A DNA stretch of 64,000 nucleotides, taken from NCBI RefSeq assembly GCF_008923245.1, contig NZ_WBOS01000005.1:186001-250000 (forward strand), read 5' to 3'. The notes beneath the pieces are model-generated. The model was not told where the DNA came from. It was given only the letters and a program-made list of their open reading frames with translations, and ran no database searches. The stretch comes from Cytobacillus depressus. Its GTDB lineage: Bacteria; Bacillota; Bacilli; Bacillales; Cytobacillaceae. Positions 25,509 to 33,864 of the stretch are shown here, piece after piece. Positions within the stretch are counted from its first letter, which is position 1. Each line of letters opens with the position of its first letter. Position numbers and translations under genes: made by a program.

Positions 25509-26192
25509 ATGAAAACTATTATTTTAGTTGATGACGAACCACTTATGCTTGATTTACTATCTCTTTATTTATCGCCTGCAGGGTACAAATGTATAAAAAT
25601 GACTTCTGCTATCGAAGCTATTGCCTATTTAGAATCCCGCCAAGCTGATCTCATTTTACTTGATGTCATGATGCCTGAAATGAATGGATGGGAAGCATGT
25701 CAAGAAATAAGTAAACATTGGGATATTCCAATAATTATGCTTACCGCAAGAGCTGAGAAACCTGATATTGTAAAGGGATTAAAAATTGGGGCTGATGATT
25801 ATATTTCAAAACCATTTGACGAAGAAGAATTAATGGCTAGAATTGAGGCTGTATTGAGAAGAAATAAAATTGAAAACGCCAATATTACATTTCAGGGTCT
25901 TATTTTGGACATGAATTCATTTGTACTTCAGTTTAATAAAAAGGACATCCCCTTAACTCCTAAGGAATTTGGAATGATGGATTTATTTTTAAATAATATG
26001 AACAAAGTATTTACACGGGAACACCTTATTACTTCTATCTGGGGGTATGGCGTTTCAACTGAAGATCGGACGATTGATTCGCATGTTAGAAATTTAAGAG
26101 AAAAGCTACGAAAATCGGGTTTTCCCGCCGATAAACATCTAGTAACTGTTTGGGGTTTTGGCTATAAATGGGCTGGTAAGAGAGAAATATGA
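25509..26192 (+). CDS. OmpR/PhoB-family response regulator
   Basis: A 227-residue regulator with receiver domain 1-118 (acidic pair DDE at 8-10, phosphorylated Asp 52 in LLLDVMMPEMNG, Thr/Lys switch in TARAE and SKPFD) and a C-terminal winged helix (TPKEFGMMDLF...TIDSHVRNLREKL). The cognate kinase is directly upstream. The stop codon overlaps the ATG of the following TVP38 gene (ATGA), so that gene is in the same operon. Confidence 0.92.
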   Translation: MKTIILVDDEPLMLDLLSLYLSPAGYKCIKMTSAIEAIAYLESRQADLILLDVMMPEMNGWEACQEISKHWDIPIIMLTARAEKPDIVKGLKIGADDYISKPFDEEELMARIEAVLRRNKIENANITFQGLILDMNSFVLQFNKKDIPLTPKEFGMMDLFLNNMNKVFTREHLITSIWGYGVSTEDRTIDSHVRNLREKLRKSGFPADKHLVTVWGFGYKWAGKREI

Positions 26193-26731
26193 GAGCTTAT
26201 TTGCTAGAATGGTTTCCTGTTAATCCAATACTCGCTGTTCTCTTTAGTTTGATAATTAATATGCTTATTGCTATATCTGGAATTTTGCCTAGCGCTTTTA
26301 TTACCGCGGGAAACATCGCCTTTTTTGGCTTTGAGAAGGGGCTGGTGGTCTCTATTGCTGGAGAGGCAGCTGGAGCAATTGTAAGTTTTGTTTTTTATCG
26401 AAAAGGTTTAATAAAACTTTTACCTAGTTTAGAAAAAACAAAGTCTAGGCTTTTGTTAAAGTTGAAAAATACAGCTGGAGCAGAAGCAATATTTCTTGTA
26501 CTTCTCCTTAGATTTTTACCGTTTATTCCTTCAGGCGCTGTAACACTCGCAGCTGCATTCAGTAAAATGGGGCTGGTATCGTTTAGCGTTGCAAGCACAT
26601 TAGGGAAAATCCCATCTCTATTTATAGAAGCTTATTCTGTTAACCAAGTATTATCCTTAAAAACGGAATGGCAGATAGCTATTATTCTACTTTTCATTTT
26701 AACAAGCATTTATTTTCTTATGCGAAAATGA
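26189..26731 (+). CDS. TVP38/TMEM64 family membrane protein in a two-component operon
   Basis: A 180-residue protein with four to five membrane helices and the family motif LLLRFLPFIPSGAVTLAAAFS. Translationally coupled (ATGA overlap) to the response regulator. DedA-superfamily proteins influence membrane potential and lipid carrier recycling; the coupling suggests an envelope-stress role. A decayed copy of its 3' end is present at 20694-20775. Confidence 0.82.
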   Translation: MRAYLLEWFPVNPILAVLFSLIINMLIAISGILPSAFITAGNIAFFGFEKGLVVSIAGEAAGAIVSFVFYRKGLIKLLPSLEKTKSRLLLKLKNTAGAEAIFLVLLLRFLPFIPSGAVTLAAAFSKMGLVSFSVASTLGKIPSLFIEAYSVNQVLSLKTEWQIAIILLFILTSIYFLMRK

Positions 26732-26779
26732 AACAATAAAAGAATTTGACATTTGTATTTCAAAGATTATTTGGTTGGA

Positions 26780-26854
26780 ATGATGGGGTTTGGTCTATTT
26801 GGATGGATACTAAATCTAATCGTTATTGGAGTCGTTGTGTACTTTGCCGTCTAG
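26780..26854 (+). CDS. Possible 24-residue membrane peptide
   Basis: A short frame starting ATGATGGGG encodes MMGFGLFGWILNL and then a hydrophobic stretch ending YFAV. The Met/Gly/Trp-rich start followed by one membrane helix resembles the beginning of small proteins that accompany copper genes, but it is much shorter. The ribosome site (GGTTGGA) is poor. It lies between the TVP38 gene and a terminator, so it would be transcribed. It may be a decayed longer gene. Confidence 0.3.
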   Translation: MMGFGLFGWILNLIVIGVVVYFAV

Positions 26855-26892
26855 CTTGCCTTATTGAAAATAATAATATTTAAACATTTCTT

Positions 26893-26930
26893 AAATAAAA
26901 GGATTGGTTCTGTCCAATCCTTTATTTTTG
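26893..26930 (+). terminator. Rho-independent terminator after the two-component operon
   Basis: The perfect 10-bp stem AAAGGATTGG / CCAATCCTTT has a 6-nt loop and is followed by ATTTTTG. Confidence 0.85.
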
Positions 26931-27018
26931 TTTTATTGGCCAAAACCATCTAAAATGTGTCCAATAAGTAGCTCCTTACATATCTAATTTGGCTAACGCA
27001 TTTTTGCGATCCAAAAAA

Positions 27019-27043
27019 CAAGAAAAAGCACCTGCATAGGTGC
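27019..27043 (-). terminator. Rho-independent terminator after cueP
   Basis: On the minus strand GCACCT-ATGC-AGGTGC is followed by TTTTTCTT, directly after the cueP stop. Confidence 0.8.
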
Positions 27044-27044
27044 C

Positions 27045-27581
27045 TTAAGTTAACTGCATAGTTGTAATACAAGTACCATCATTCTCAAAAGTTGAAATTT
27101 CTGATTCCGATACTTTTCCATCATACTTAATCTTTATTTGATATGTTTTATCGCGTGGGAGCCATAAGTCGAAAAATCCATTAGATTGGGATTTAACTTT
27201 TTCGTCCAAAATTACATTACCTTCCATATCTTCAATGTATACATCAAACTCTTTTTCAACCAATTCACCTTGACAACCTGTCAAGCTATGATTCGTTCAA
27301 GGATGAGTTTTGTTCACGTAAGGTGCAATAGAAACGAAGAAGTCTTCCTCTGACAAGTCATAAGCTAACTTGTTTCCATTAGATTTCTTAACAATTAGCT
27401 GTTGGGAAGTAATCGAAGCAGACTTGCTCTTTATATTTCCTAAACTGTAATCACGCACTAATTCTCTAACGTTTTCAACTTCATTGTTATTTAAAGCAGC
27501 CTCTTCATTTGAACTAGACTGTCCACAACCAACTAATACTATAGAAATAAATAAAATTGCTAGAAAGGTTTTTATTTTCAT
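27045..27581 (-). pseudogene. cueP: CueP-like copper-binding lipoprotein interrupted by in-frame TGA at a conserved Cys
   Basis: The reading frame is open from ATG 27581 to 27045 except for one TGA at 27297-27299. Before it: a lipoprotein signal (LVGCGQ), then LVRDYSLGNIKSKSASIT and DEL..FFVSIAPYVNKTHP-type CueP sequence. After it, in the same frame: TNHSLTGCQGELVEKEFDV, LWLPRDKTY and FENDGTCITTMQL. From the family, CueP has a Cys-x7-Cys pair and a later Cys; the TGA falls on the first of the pair, the TGT in LTGC is the second. Full length would be 178 residues, normal for Gram-positive CueP. Either a nonsense mutation of TGC/TGT or readthrough/recoding. AAGGAGG lies upstream of the ATG; the multicopper oxidase gene is next upstream. 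Confidence 0.85.
27269..27285 (-). other. Perfect 17-nt hairpin 11 nt after the cueP TGA (SECIS-like geometry)
   Basis: On the minus strand CTTGACAGGTTGTCAAG forms a 7-bp perfect stem with a GGU loop. It starts 11 nt after the TGA. As I recall, the functional E. coli fdhF SECIS is also a 17-nt upper hairpin 11 nt after its UGA with GGU in the loop. There is no bulged U here. The same bases encode the conserved LTGCQG residues, so chance is possible. Confidence 0.4.
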
Positions 27582-27685
27582 CTTTCTTTCACCTCCTTAT
27601 CATTTTAATCAATTAATCCATTAAAGAATTCTGTTTACTTGTAAAGAAGTTCTTCCTACATCCGAAACAATTATATAAACAAATA

Positions 27686-29191
27686 TTAATTTACTTCAAC
27701 TTGCCCCATCATTCCATTTTCCTCATGTTCTAACACATGGCAATGGAACATATAAATCCCTTTATTATTAAACTTTACAGCTAATTTTACTGTTTGACCG
27801 GCTTCAATTGCGATTGTATCCTTCCACCCGTGTAGGCTTGCAGAAGGTTCTTTCCCATCAATTGAAACGATTTTAAATTGTGTTCCATGAATATGGAATG
27901 GATGTATCATTCCACCCATCGCATCTGGCTTATTATAAATTTCCCAAGTTTCAGTTTCTCCTTGTTTTTGTGTGAAATCAATTCGGTTCATATCAAATTG
28001 TTTATCATTAATTGTTACGTGCATCCCCATACCAAAAAGTTCAAGTCTTTTAGAAACAGGTAAATTTCTTTCTTCATCTGTTACCGCAAAATCATTTAAA
28101 TTTTCTAGAGATTTTGTTGTTTCTCTTGTTTTATGTTCACCTATTTTAAACGGTAGTAAAATATTACCCGCTTCATTAACTAAAGAAATATCGTTTTCTG
28201 CATTAAATTTTGAAAAATCAACAATTACTTCCGCTCTTTCACCAGGTGTTAAGGTAATTTCACTTATCGCTATTGGTTCATTTAAAAAACCGCCATCTGT
28301 TGCAATCTGTTGGAATGAATCACCTGTATTTAATTGGAAAGTATAGTTACGAGCATTTGATCCGTTCAATAAACGTAAACGGACTTTTTCTTTTCCAACA
28401 GTTAATTTTGGGTTTAGTGTTCCGTTCACTAACAATGTATCACCAATTGTTCCATCTTCGTTTAGGACTGCTTTGTAATTAAGTTGTTTTTTATCATCAA
28501 ATTGTCGATCTTGAAACACTAATGGAAAGTCATTAACTCCATAATCATTTGGTAAAGCAAGACTTTTGGAATTTTCATCTTCCACATAAATTAACCCTGC
28601 TAAACCTTTATACACTTGTTCAGCTGTAGCACCTTCTGGATGCGGGTGGAACCACAAAGTCGATGCTTCTTGATTTACTGTAAATATCACGTCTTTTGAT
28701 TTACCAGGTTGGATCAAATGGTGTGGACCTCCATCACCTTCACCCGGAATTTCTAAACCATGCCAATGGAATGTTGTAGGCTCAGATAACTCATTGCTTG
28801 TTTTAAATGTGACTGTATCACCCTTATTAACACGAATGACAGGACCTAAAAATGAGCCATTATATCCATATGTTTCTGTTTGAACACTTTTAAATATTTC
28901 AGTTGTTCCTAGTTGTGCAGCAATATGATAAATCCCATTCTTTTGTTCCAGCAAAGGTGGAATTGCTAACTCATTTTCCCCTGTTGAATCATTTAATGCT
29001 ATAGGATTTATATGGCTCATATGACCATCCATCCCCTCCATTTCTTCCATCATCTTTTCATGATCCATATCGGAATGGTCCATAGCATGATTTGACTCAG
29101 ATTCACTTTCTGATCTTGTATTCCCTGAACTACATCCTCCAATAATAATTGCGCTTAAAAATAATGAAGAAATCCAAAATTTCGAATTCAT
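27686..29191 (-). CDS. Multicopper oxidase lipoprotein (copper resistance)
   Basis: A 501-residue oxidase with a lipobox (IIIGGCSS). A Met/His-rich segment follows (HAMDHSDMDHEKMMEEMEGM) that may bind Cu(I). Three cupredoxin domains carry the copper ligands: HWHG, WFHPHPEG, HPFHIHG and HCHVLEHEENGMMG. It would oxidise Cu(I) to the less harmful Cu(II) outside the cell. AAGGAGG lies 6-7 nt before ATG 29191; a longer reading has no such site. It is followed by the interrupted cueP gene, a common copper-tolerance pairing. Confidence 0.92.
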   Translation of the reverse strand: MNSKFWISSLFLSAIIIGGCSSGNTRSESESESNHAMDHSDMDHEKMMEEMEGMDGHMSHINPIALNDSTGENELAIPPLLEQKNGIYHIAAQLGTTEIFKSVQTETYGYNGSFLGPVIRVNKGDTVTFKTSNELSEPTTFHWHGLEIPGEGDGGPHHLIQPGKSKDVIFTVNQEASTLWFHPHPEGATAEQVYKGLAGLIYVEDENSKSLALPNDYGVNDFPLVFQDRQFDDKKQLNYKAVLNEDGTIGDTLLVNGTLNPKLTVGKEKVRLRLLNGSNARNYTFQLNTGDSFQQIATDGGFLNEPIAISEITLTPGERAEVIVDFSKFNAENDISLVNEAGNILLPFKIGEHKTRETTKSLENLNDFAVTDEERNLPVSKRLELFGMGMHVTINDKQFDMNRIDFTQKQGETETWEIYNKPDAMGGMIHPFHIHGTQFKIVSIDGKEPSASLHGWKDTIAIEAGQTVKLAVKFNNKGIYMFHCHVLEHEENGMMGQVEVN

Positions 29192-29208
29192 TTTGTTTCC
29201 TCCTTCAT

Positions 29209-29326
29209 GTCTAGCTGTGGCTCCTAGTCCCTTGAGGTCATAAGTCAATCACCCATGAAGGTAAAGTACAACCTTCATGAAAGCTTGCCTTATGCTTTTC
29301 GGGGCTGAACAGTCGCCTCGCTTTTC
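29209..29326. repeat. Bacillus-type intergenic hairpin repeat upstream of the multicopper oxidase gene
   Basis: A GC-richer segment with nested inverted repeats: CATGAAGGT / ACCTTCATG inside CATAAG / CTTATG, with flanks TAGTCCCTTGAGG and TTTTCGGGGCTGAACAGTCG. I recognise the outline from intergenic repeats common in Bacillaceae. It sits only about 18 bp upstream of the oxidase start codon, so the promoter must be within or beyond it. Confidence 0.6.
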
Positions 29327-29404
29327 TAATTTCAATGGCAAAAAAACTATATCAAATAAATATGGAGAAATTATGGAGTTTTGAGGCTGAAATAAAATAG
29401 AAAA

Positions 29405-29438
29405 ATGTAAAAAAGATGCCATGAATTTTCGACATCTT
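29405..29438 (-). terminator. Rho-independent terminator after the DUF4173 gene
   Basis: On the minus strand AAGATGTC pairs with GGCATCTT (one GU) over a 10-nt loop, followed by TTTTAC. Confidence 0.6.
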
Positions 29439-29494
29439 GTTGTAACTTTTTCTACCTAATAGAATTGATATTGTTCTAAAAACCTATGTCTTTT

Positions 29495-30952
29495 TTAAAA
29501 AACCAATGTCCCCAGCTTTTCATATGCTTGGTTTCTTGTAAGATTGTGCGACTGCCAGGAATGGCTTTTTAAATACTCTTTCTCTACTTTACGCTGTATA
29601 AGTAACTCTTTCAAACCAGGAACATCAGGCTTCTTTTCATAAAGCTCAATTAACCCTAGGATTCCAGTTGCTGATAAGCTGTCTAGATAATGGATGTCAA
29701 TTTTCCCCGTTGTCTCTAAGCGAGTCATATTTTTGTCCACAACAATCTGATCGAAGTTTACAATATTGATTCCAGCATAGTAAATGAGTGCCGCAATGAA
29801 ATAAAAACGGAACAAAGAAAGCTTTTCAATCCAAATTTTTACGAGCGTATAAGCAAAGATAACCATTAGGAAAATCATAAAAGAATGGACAAGGATCCGC
29901 GTTAATGTAAAGCCATAAGCATCTTCATACATGGTCAATCGCATGAAAGCGGACGTAAGAAGAATTCCGCTTGATAGGACAAGAATTGTCAGAGCAAAGC
30001 TAATAGCCTTCTTCAAAAGTCTAGGCACCTTCTTTGTCACTTGAATGACACCAGTTGTTACAGTTAAGTTTATCATGGTGACAAAAAGCAGTTCAAAAAA
30101 GCCGCGGCGCGCATATTCAGCATATGTATAGCCATCATCGAGCGTGCCACTGAAAAAATATTTAAATTGGACGGCAACAAACAAGACATAGACCAAATCA
30201 AGGAGCAACAGCACGGTCAGTGTAATAATCCCGTCCATACTAATTGGCTTTATGGCATCCTGCTTTTGGACAATTTGAATATTTTTTTGCATTAGAGCTT
30301 GAAGAAAGCCAAAGAAACTGAAAGTATATATTAAAGTTATGATTATACGGAAAACATGCTCTCCGTTAAAGCTCAGCAAATCAGGAATTCCTCTTAAAAG
30401 CCTCTCGAATTGAGCATCGGCTGAAATGAGTAAAGTAAGGATAACAAATAAAAACGGAACAGAGATGGCTATTCCTATTAGGATTTTTTTCCACGCATCA
30501 TAATGCTTTTCATTGCTACTTTGTTTTACTAGTCTAGCTGCCTGCTTAGTGAAAAGGGTATTATAAAGAATTCCATCCACAAGGCGCTTTAAAATGTAAT
30601 AGATGAAAAAACAGTTACTCCATTCTAGTTTCTTCGGTGACGTTATCAAGGCAAGGTGAATAATCACAAGGCCAGGGATGACAAGACTATTAAATAAATT
30701 TAATAATGCTGTATCATATAGATAATAGCTTGCTGACAAAAGCCAAATTGAAATTAATAGCAAATATCCAAGCCGTTGATGTGTAAAGGAGAATTTCCTA
30801 AACCTCCAGAAAAATATTAAATAAAACACAACGATGGAAGCAAAATAGGATATGCCGATTGGGTACCTGAAAAATGCTTCTTCTGCAACAATACCTGCCA
30901 ACAAGCACAAAAATAAAAAGAACCAGTCAACCCTTTTAATTTTCAACTCCAT
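29495..30952 (-). CDS. DUF4173 multi-pass membrane protein
   Basis: A 485-residue protein with about eleven to twelve hydrophobic segments and the DUF4173 landmarks (ISADAQFERLLRGIP, then YAEYARRGFFELLFVTMINL, then FQYVA-like RLTMYEDAYGFTLTRI). A short acidic/helical C-terminal tail follows the last helix. The ATG at 30952 has TGGAGGA 7 nt upstream. Function unknown. It lies downstream of a HAAS/PadR pair, an association seen for envelope-stress or transport modules, and has an operator-like site resembling that of padR. Confidence 0.8.
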   Translation of the reverse strand: MELKIKRVDWFFLFLCLLAGIVAEEAFFRYPIGISYFASIVVFYLIFFWRFRKFSFTHQRLGYLLLISIWLLSASYYLYDTALLNLFNSLVIPGLVIIHLALITSPKKLEWSNCFFIYYILKRLVDGILYNTLFTKQAARLVKQSSNEKHYDAWKKILIGIAISVPFLFVILTLLISADAQFERLLRGIPDLLSFNGEHVFRIIITLIYTFSFFGFLQALMQKNIQIVQKQDAIKPISMDGIITLTVLLLLDLVYVLFVAVQFKYFFSGTLDDGYTYAEYARRGFFELLFVTMINLTVTTGVIQVTKKVPRLLKKAISFALTILVLSSGILLTSAFMRLTMYEDAYGFTLTRILVHSFMIFLMVIFAYTLVKIWIEKLSLFRFYFIAALIYYAGINIVNFDQIVVDKNMTRLETTGKIDIHYLDSLSATGILGLIELYEKKPDVPGLKELLIQRKVEKEYLKSHSWQSHNLTRNQAYEKLGTLVF

Positions 30953-30987
30953 TTGTAAATCCTCCATTTTTAATAGATTATTTATAT

Positions 30988-31006
30988 ACATAGAATTTCT
31001 ATGTAT
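30988..31006 (-). promoter_or_regulatory. PadR-like operator upstream of the DUF4173 gene
   Basis: TACATAGAATTTCTATGTA is a 19-bp near-perfect palindrome. It matches the padR-upstream site at 31999-32017 in length and most bases (TAC-TAGAATT-TA-GTA). It lies about 36 nt before the DUF4173 start. Confidence 0.6.
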
Positions 31007-31011
31007 ATGAG

Positions 31012-31040
31012 TAAAAAAAAGCTTATACCGAAGCTTTTTT
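31012..31040 (-). terminator. Hairpin-terminator overlapping the stop of the HAAS gene
   Basis: On the minus strand AAAAAAGCTT / AAGCTTTTTT flank a CGGTAT loop containing the stop codon region and run into T8. Confidence 0.65.
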
Positions 31041-31661
31041 CCCCCACCTATAACTAATCAGGCAAACTGGGTATAAAAGGAGGGTAAATAAAATACAGAT
31101 CCCAATAAAGGATTCCGTCAATAATGGGCTAAACCATTCATGGGGAATAATTCGGAAAACCGTTAGAACCATTAACGTTGCATTTGGAATTAAGGCTAAA
31201 AAGAATGTCCGCTTCATCAGTTTCCTGCCTTTATGCCCAAAGCCTCTGCCGATTTCATAGCCAAGCAAAGCCCAAAAACACAAATAAATAAGAGCAATCA
31301 AGATTGGAAAAGAAGTTAACTGAACCCACAAACTCGTGAGCCATCCCCATTCAAGAAGATTATGTGCCAAAGTAAGAAAAGAACCAGCAGCAAAAAAAAG
31401 AATATTAACGGCGATGAACAGCCATTTCATATTGCTGGGAGTTACGGAAAGCTCCTCTCGCCACATGGCAGCAATTTCCTCAGGTGTTCCGAACCGTGAG
31501 TAAACTTGATTACGGAGCTCATCTTCATCCTCTAATTTATAGAGCTCGACAAGGAGCTCATCAAGATGTGCATCATATTCCTCTAAGATTGATTCTTTTT
31601 CTTTATGATTGCCGAGATGCTTGGTAAGCTCTCCTAAAAACTCATCCTTCAGCCGATCCAT
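31023..31661 (-). CDS. HAAS-domain membrane protein
   Basis: A 212-residue protein. Residues 1-75 are a HAAS (formerly DUF1700) signalling domain: helical, with [12 protein letters not shown] and [18 protein letters not shown]. Four membrane helices follow to residue about 205. It overlaps the padR gene by 20 bp, the classic PadR-HAAS arrangement in which the repressor controls a small membrane sensor/transport unit. The exact signal is unknown. Confidence 0.85.
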   Translation of the reverse strand: MDRLKDEFLGELTKHLGNHKEKESILEEYDAHLDELLVELYKLEDEDELRNQVYSRFGTPEEIAAMWREELSVTPSNMKWLFIAVNILFFAAGSFLTLAHNLLEWGWLTSLWVQLTSFPILIALIYLCFWALLGYEIGRGFGHKGRKLMKRTFFLALIPNATLMVLTVFRIIPHEWFSPLLTESFIGICILFTLLLYPVCLISYRWGKKASV

Positions 31662-31989
31662 GTTTTTTTCTCCCCATCACCTTGTTCATGACAGAAACAA
31701 AATCATGCCATTCGCGGGTTTTTTCAAGAAGCATGGCTTTCCCCGCTTCAGTAATCCGATAATACTTCCTTGCAGGATCTTTCTCCTGCTCCTGCCAATA
31801 GTATTCGATGTATTCCTGCTTTTCGAGCTTATGAAGCGCTGGATACAGCGTGCCTTCCTTAAAAGAAAACTCATTTTCGCTGCGTTTCTCGAGCTCTTTA
31901 ACAATCTCATATCCGTACATATCCCGCTCACCTAACATTTGAAGCAGCAATAAGGACGAGCTTCCTTTGACTAATTCACGATTAAACAT
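31642..31989 (-). CDS. PadR-family transcriptional regulator
   Basis: A 115-residue winged-helix regulator with the PadR landmarks [40 protein letters not shown] and [22 protein letters not shown] precedes the ATG. An operator-like palindrome covers 31999-32017, so autoregulation is likely. It is co-transcribed with the HAAS gene. Confidence 0.92.
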   Translation of the reverse strand: MFNRELVKGSSSLLLLQMLGERDMYGYEIVKELEKRSENEFSFKEGTLYPALHKLEKQEYIEYYWQEQEKDPARKYYRITEAGKAMLLEKTREWHDFVSVMNKVMGRKKHGSAEG

Positions 31990-31998
31990 ATTTTCACC

Positions 31999-32017
31999 TA
32001 CCTAGAATTATTAGGTA
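31999..32017 (-). promoter_or_regulatory. PadR-like operator upstream of padR
   Basis: TACCTAGAATTATTAGGTA is a 19-bp inverted repeat (TACCTA / TAGGTA arms) about 10 nt upstream of the padR start, overlapping its ribosome-site region. Confidence 0.65.
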
Positions 32018-32064
32018 TGTAGAAATTCTACACTCAAGGGAAGAAAATGTAAAGTACTTCTTCT

Positions 32065-32934
32065 TTACGTTTTTAATCTTTCATTTTCAGGTTCTAAATG
32101 AATTAATACTTGAGCTTTACTAAATATAACTTGAATTCTGTTTTCAATACGGTCGCAAAGATCATGTGCGGTCTCAATATCTTCATGTGCAGACACAACT
32201 AAGTGAAAATCAATATATTCATCGGGACCTGAGCGTCTTGTTCGAAAGTCATGATATTCAATATACTCATCACTAAACGATTCAATAATTTGCAGAATAG
32301 ATTGTTCCTCTTCAGTAGACAAGCTTGCATCTAATAATGGTGGAAATGATTCCTTCATTAATTTAAATGCTTCCACCATGATATAGATAGCCAATCCGAT
32401 CCCTATGATTGGGTCCAGAAAATACCACCCCGTCAAATTTACCAGTAATAAACTAAAGGCTACACCAACCGAAGTGTAGACATCTGTAAGTAAGTGGAGA
32501 GCGTTTGATTTCATGGCAACCGAATGGGTTGCTTCGGCAGTTTTCCCTACAATTTTTGACACAACAAAGTTAATGGCTGCACCAATTAGCATAACTAAGA
32601 TACCTAGAAAAGGCAGTTTGATTGGTGATGGATTCATTAGTTTTTGAATACATTCATGAATAATCCATATGCCAGCAACAAAAATTAATATCGTTTCAAT
32701 CGTTCCAGAAATATTCTCAATTTTCCCGTGTCCATAAGGATGTGTTTTATCTGCGGGCCTGCTCGAAATTCGGACAGAAAAAAAGGCTATTAAAGAAGCC
32801 ATTAAATCTAAAAACGAGTGTATGGCTTCAGAAAGAACAGCGACTGATCCCGTAAAGATTCCAACAATTATTTTTAAAATAACCACTGTCGTGTTACTCA
32901 TTACGGAAAGGAAAGCTACTTTAGAAGAATTCAC
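32065..32934 (-). CDS. Cation diffusion facilitator family transporter
   Basis: A 289-residue CDF protein: six membrane helices with the metal-site motifs HSFLD in helix 2 and HLLTD in helix 5, and a C-terminal cytoplasmic metallochaperone-like domain (about 205-285, YHDFRTRRSGPDEYIDFHLVV). CDF proteins export Zn, Fe, Mn or Co by proton antiport. The HD-HD tetrad suggests zinc/iron-type rather than manganese-type selectivity. GTG start with GGAGGTG about 10 nt upstream. No dedicated regulator is adjacent. Confidence 0.9.
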   Translation of the reverse strand: MNSSKVAFLSVMSNTTVVILKIIVGIFTGSVAVLSEAIHSFLDLMASLIAFFSVRISSRPADKTHPYGHGKIENISGTIETILIFVAGIWIIHECIQKLMNPSPIKLPFLGILVMLIGAAINFVVSKIVGKTAEATHSVAMKSNALHLLTDVYTSVGVAFSLLLVNLTGWYFLDPIIGIGLAIYIMVEAFKLMKESFPPLLDASLSTEEEQSILQIIESFSDEYIEYHDFRTRRSGPDEYIDFHLVVSAHEDIETAHDLCDRIENRIQVIFSKAQVLIHLEPENERLKT

Positions 32935-33139
32935 AGGTTATTACACCTCCAAAAGATTATTATTAGATTAACAAATCAATCTTATGTGGGTCTATAGCAA
33001 CGTTTTTTCCTACTTCCCATTAATTAAGTAATAAGAAAGAAAGTTGCACTAAGCAAAAACACTGATTTTTCATATACCTTTATCGCGTCAAAGTTCAATA
33101 GATAAGATATAATAATCGTTAAATGAATTGTTTTAGGAA

Positions 33140-33475
33140 GTGAATTTTATTTTTTATAGTATAGTTTTGTTTTTTCTTGCGGGATTAGCTGAAATTGGTG
33201 GAGGTTATCTTATATGGCTTTGGCTAAGAGAAGGTAAGCCACTTTATTGGGGGATCTCCGGGGGAATTATCTTAGCACTTTATGGTGTTATTGCTACATT
33301 TCAAAGCTTTCCTTCATTCGGCAGAGTTTATGCGGCTTATGGCGGAGTATTTATCGTTCTTTCTGTATTATGGGGTTGGGGGATCGATAAAAAAGCACCT
33401 GATTTATATGATTGGGTAGGTGCAGGTATATGTATAGTTGGTGTTTCGGTGATGCTGTTTGCACCACGCCAGTAA
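33140..33475 (+). CDS. YnfA/UPF0060 family membrane protein
   Basis: A 111-residue protein with four membrane helices and the family sequence [21 protein letters not shown] and GRVYAAYGG. It is related to small multidrug resistance-type transporters. The start codon is uncertain: GTG at 33140 is close to AGGA; no better in-frame start is visible. A 66-residue gene follows after 16 nt. Confidence 0.85.
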   Translation: MNFIFYSIVLFFLAGLAEIGGGYLIWLWLREGKPLYWGISGGIILALYGVIATFQSFPSFGRVYAAYGGVFIVLSVLWGWGIDKKAPDLYDWVGAGICIVGVSVMLFAPRQ

Positions 33476-33491
33476 AAAAGGAGGTGGTAAT

Positions 33492-33692
33492 ATGGTTATC
33501 CAATCCAATATGTCACCAAAAGCTGTAGTTGAAATTTGGGAAGCTACAGCTGCCATTTTTGAAAAATACAATATACTGCTTACAGAAAAATCTATGGAAG
33601 CCACTGTGGATTCAGATACACTTGCTAACCTTTTAACTGAATTAAATAACATCGTTGACAGCTCAGCTGCTACTTGTATAGAAGGTGGCTGA
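33492..33692 (+). CDS. Small ScdA-N/DUF1858-like protein
   Basis: A 66-residue protein (MVIQSNMSPKAVVEIWEAT, then FEKYNI, ending SSAATCIEGG). AAGGAGGTGG lies just before ATG 33492. The helical pattern with a phenylalanine-x-K-Y-x-I motif and a single C-terminal Cys resembles the N-terminal domain of ScdA/RIC iron-sulfur repair proteins and DUF1858 redox proteins, but the match is weak. Probably co-transcribed with the YnfA gene. Confidence 0.6.
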   Translation: MVIQSNMSPKAVVEIWEATAAIFEKYNILLTEKSMEATVDSDTLANLLTELNNIVDSSAATCIEGG

Positions 33693-33744
33693 CAATTGCC
33701 ATTCAATAGGGAGTAGGTTACTCCTTTATATTGCTAAAATAAAA

Positions 33745-33795
33745 CGATTAAAAATCCGAATCATTCATGATATACTCGGATTTTTAATCGATTAA
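33745..33795 (+). terminator. Hairpin terminator after the YnfA unit
   Basis: A perfect 15-bp inverted repeat, CGATTAAAAATCCGA with TCGGATTTTTAATCG, separated by 16 nt. T-rich arms; may act in both directions. Confidence 0.65.
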
Positions 33796-33864
33796 GATTT
33801 CTACAAATTCATTTTGCAAATTGAAGCTCATTTCATATTCTTTTTTCATAGGCTAAAGTCAATA

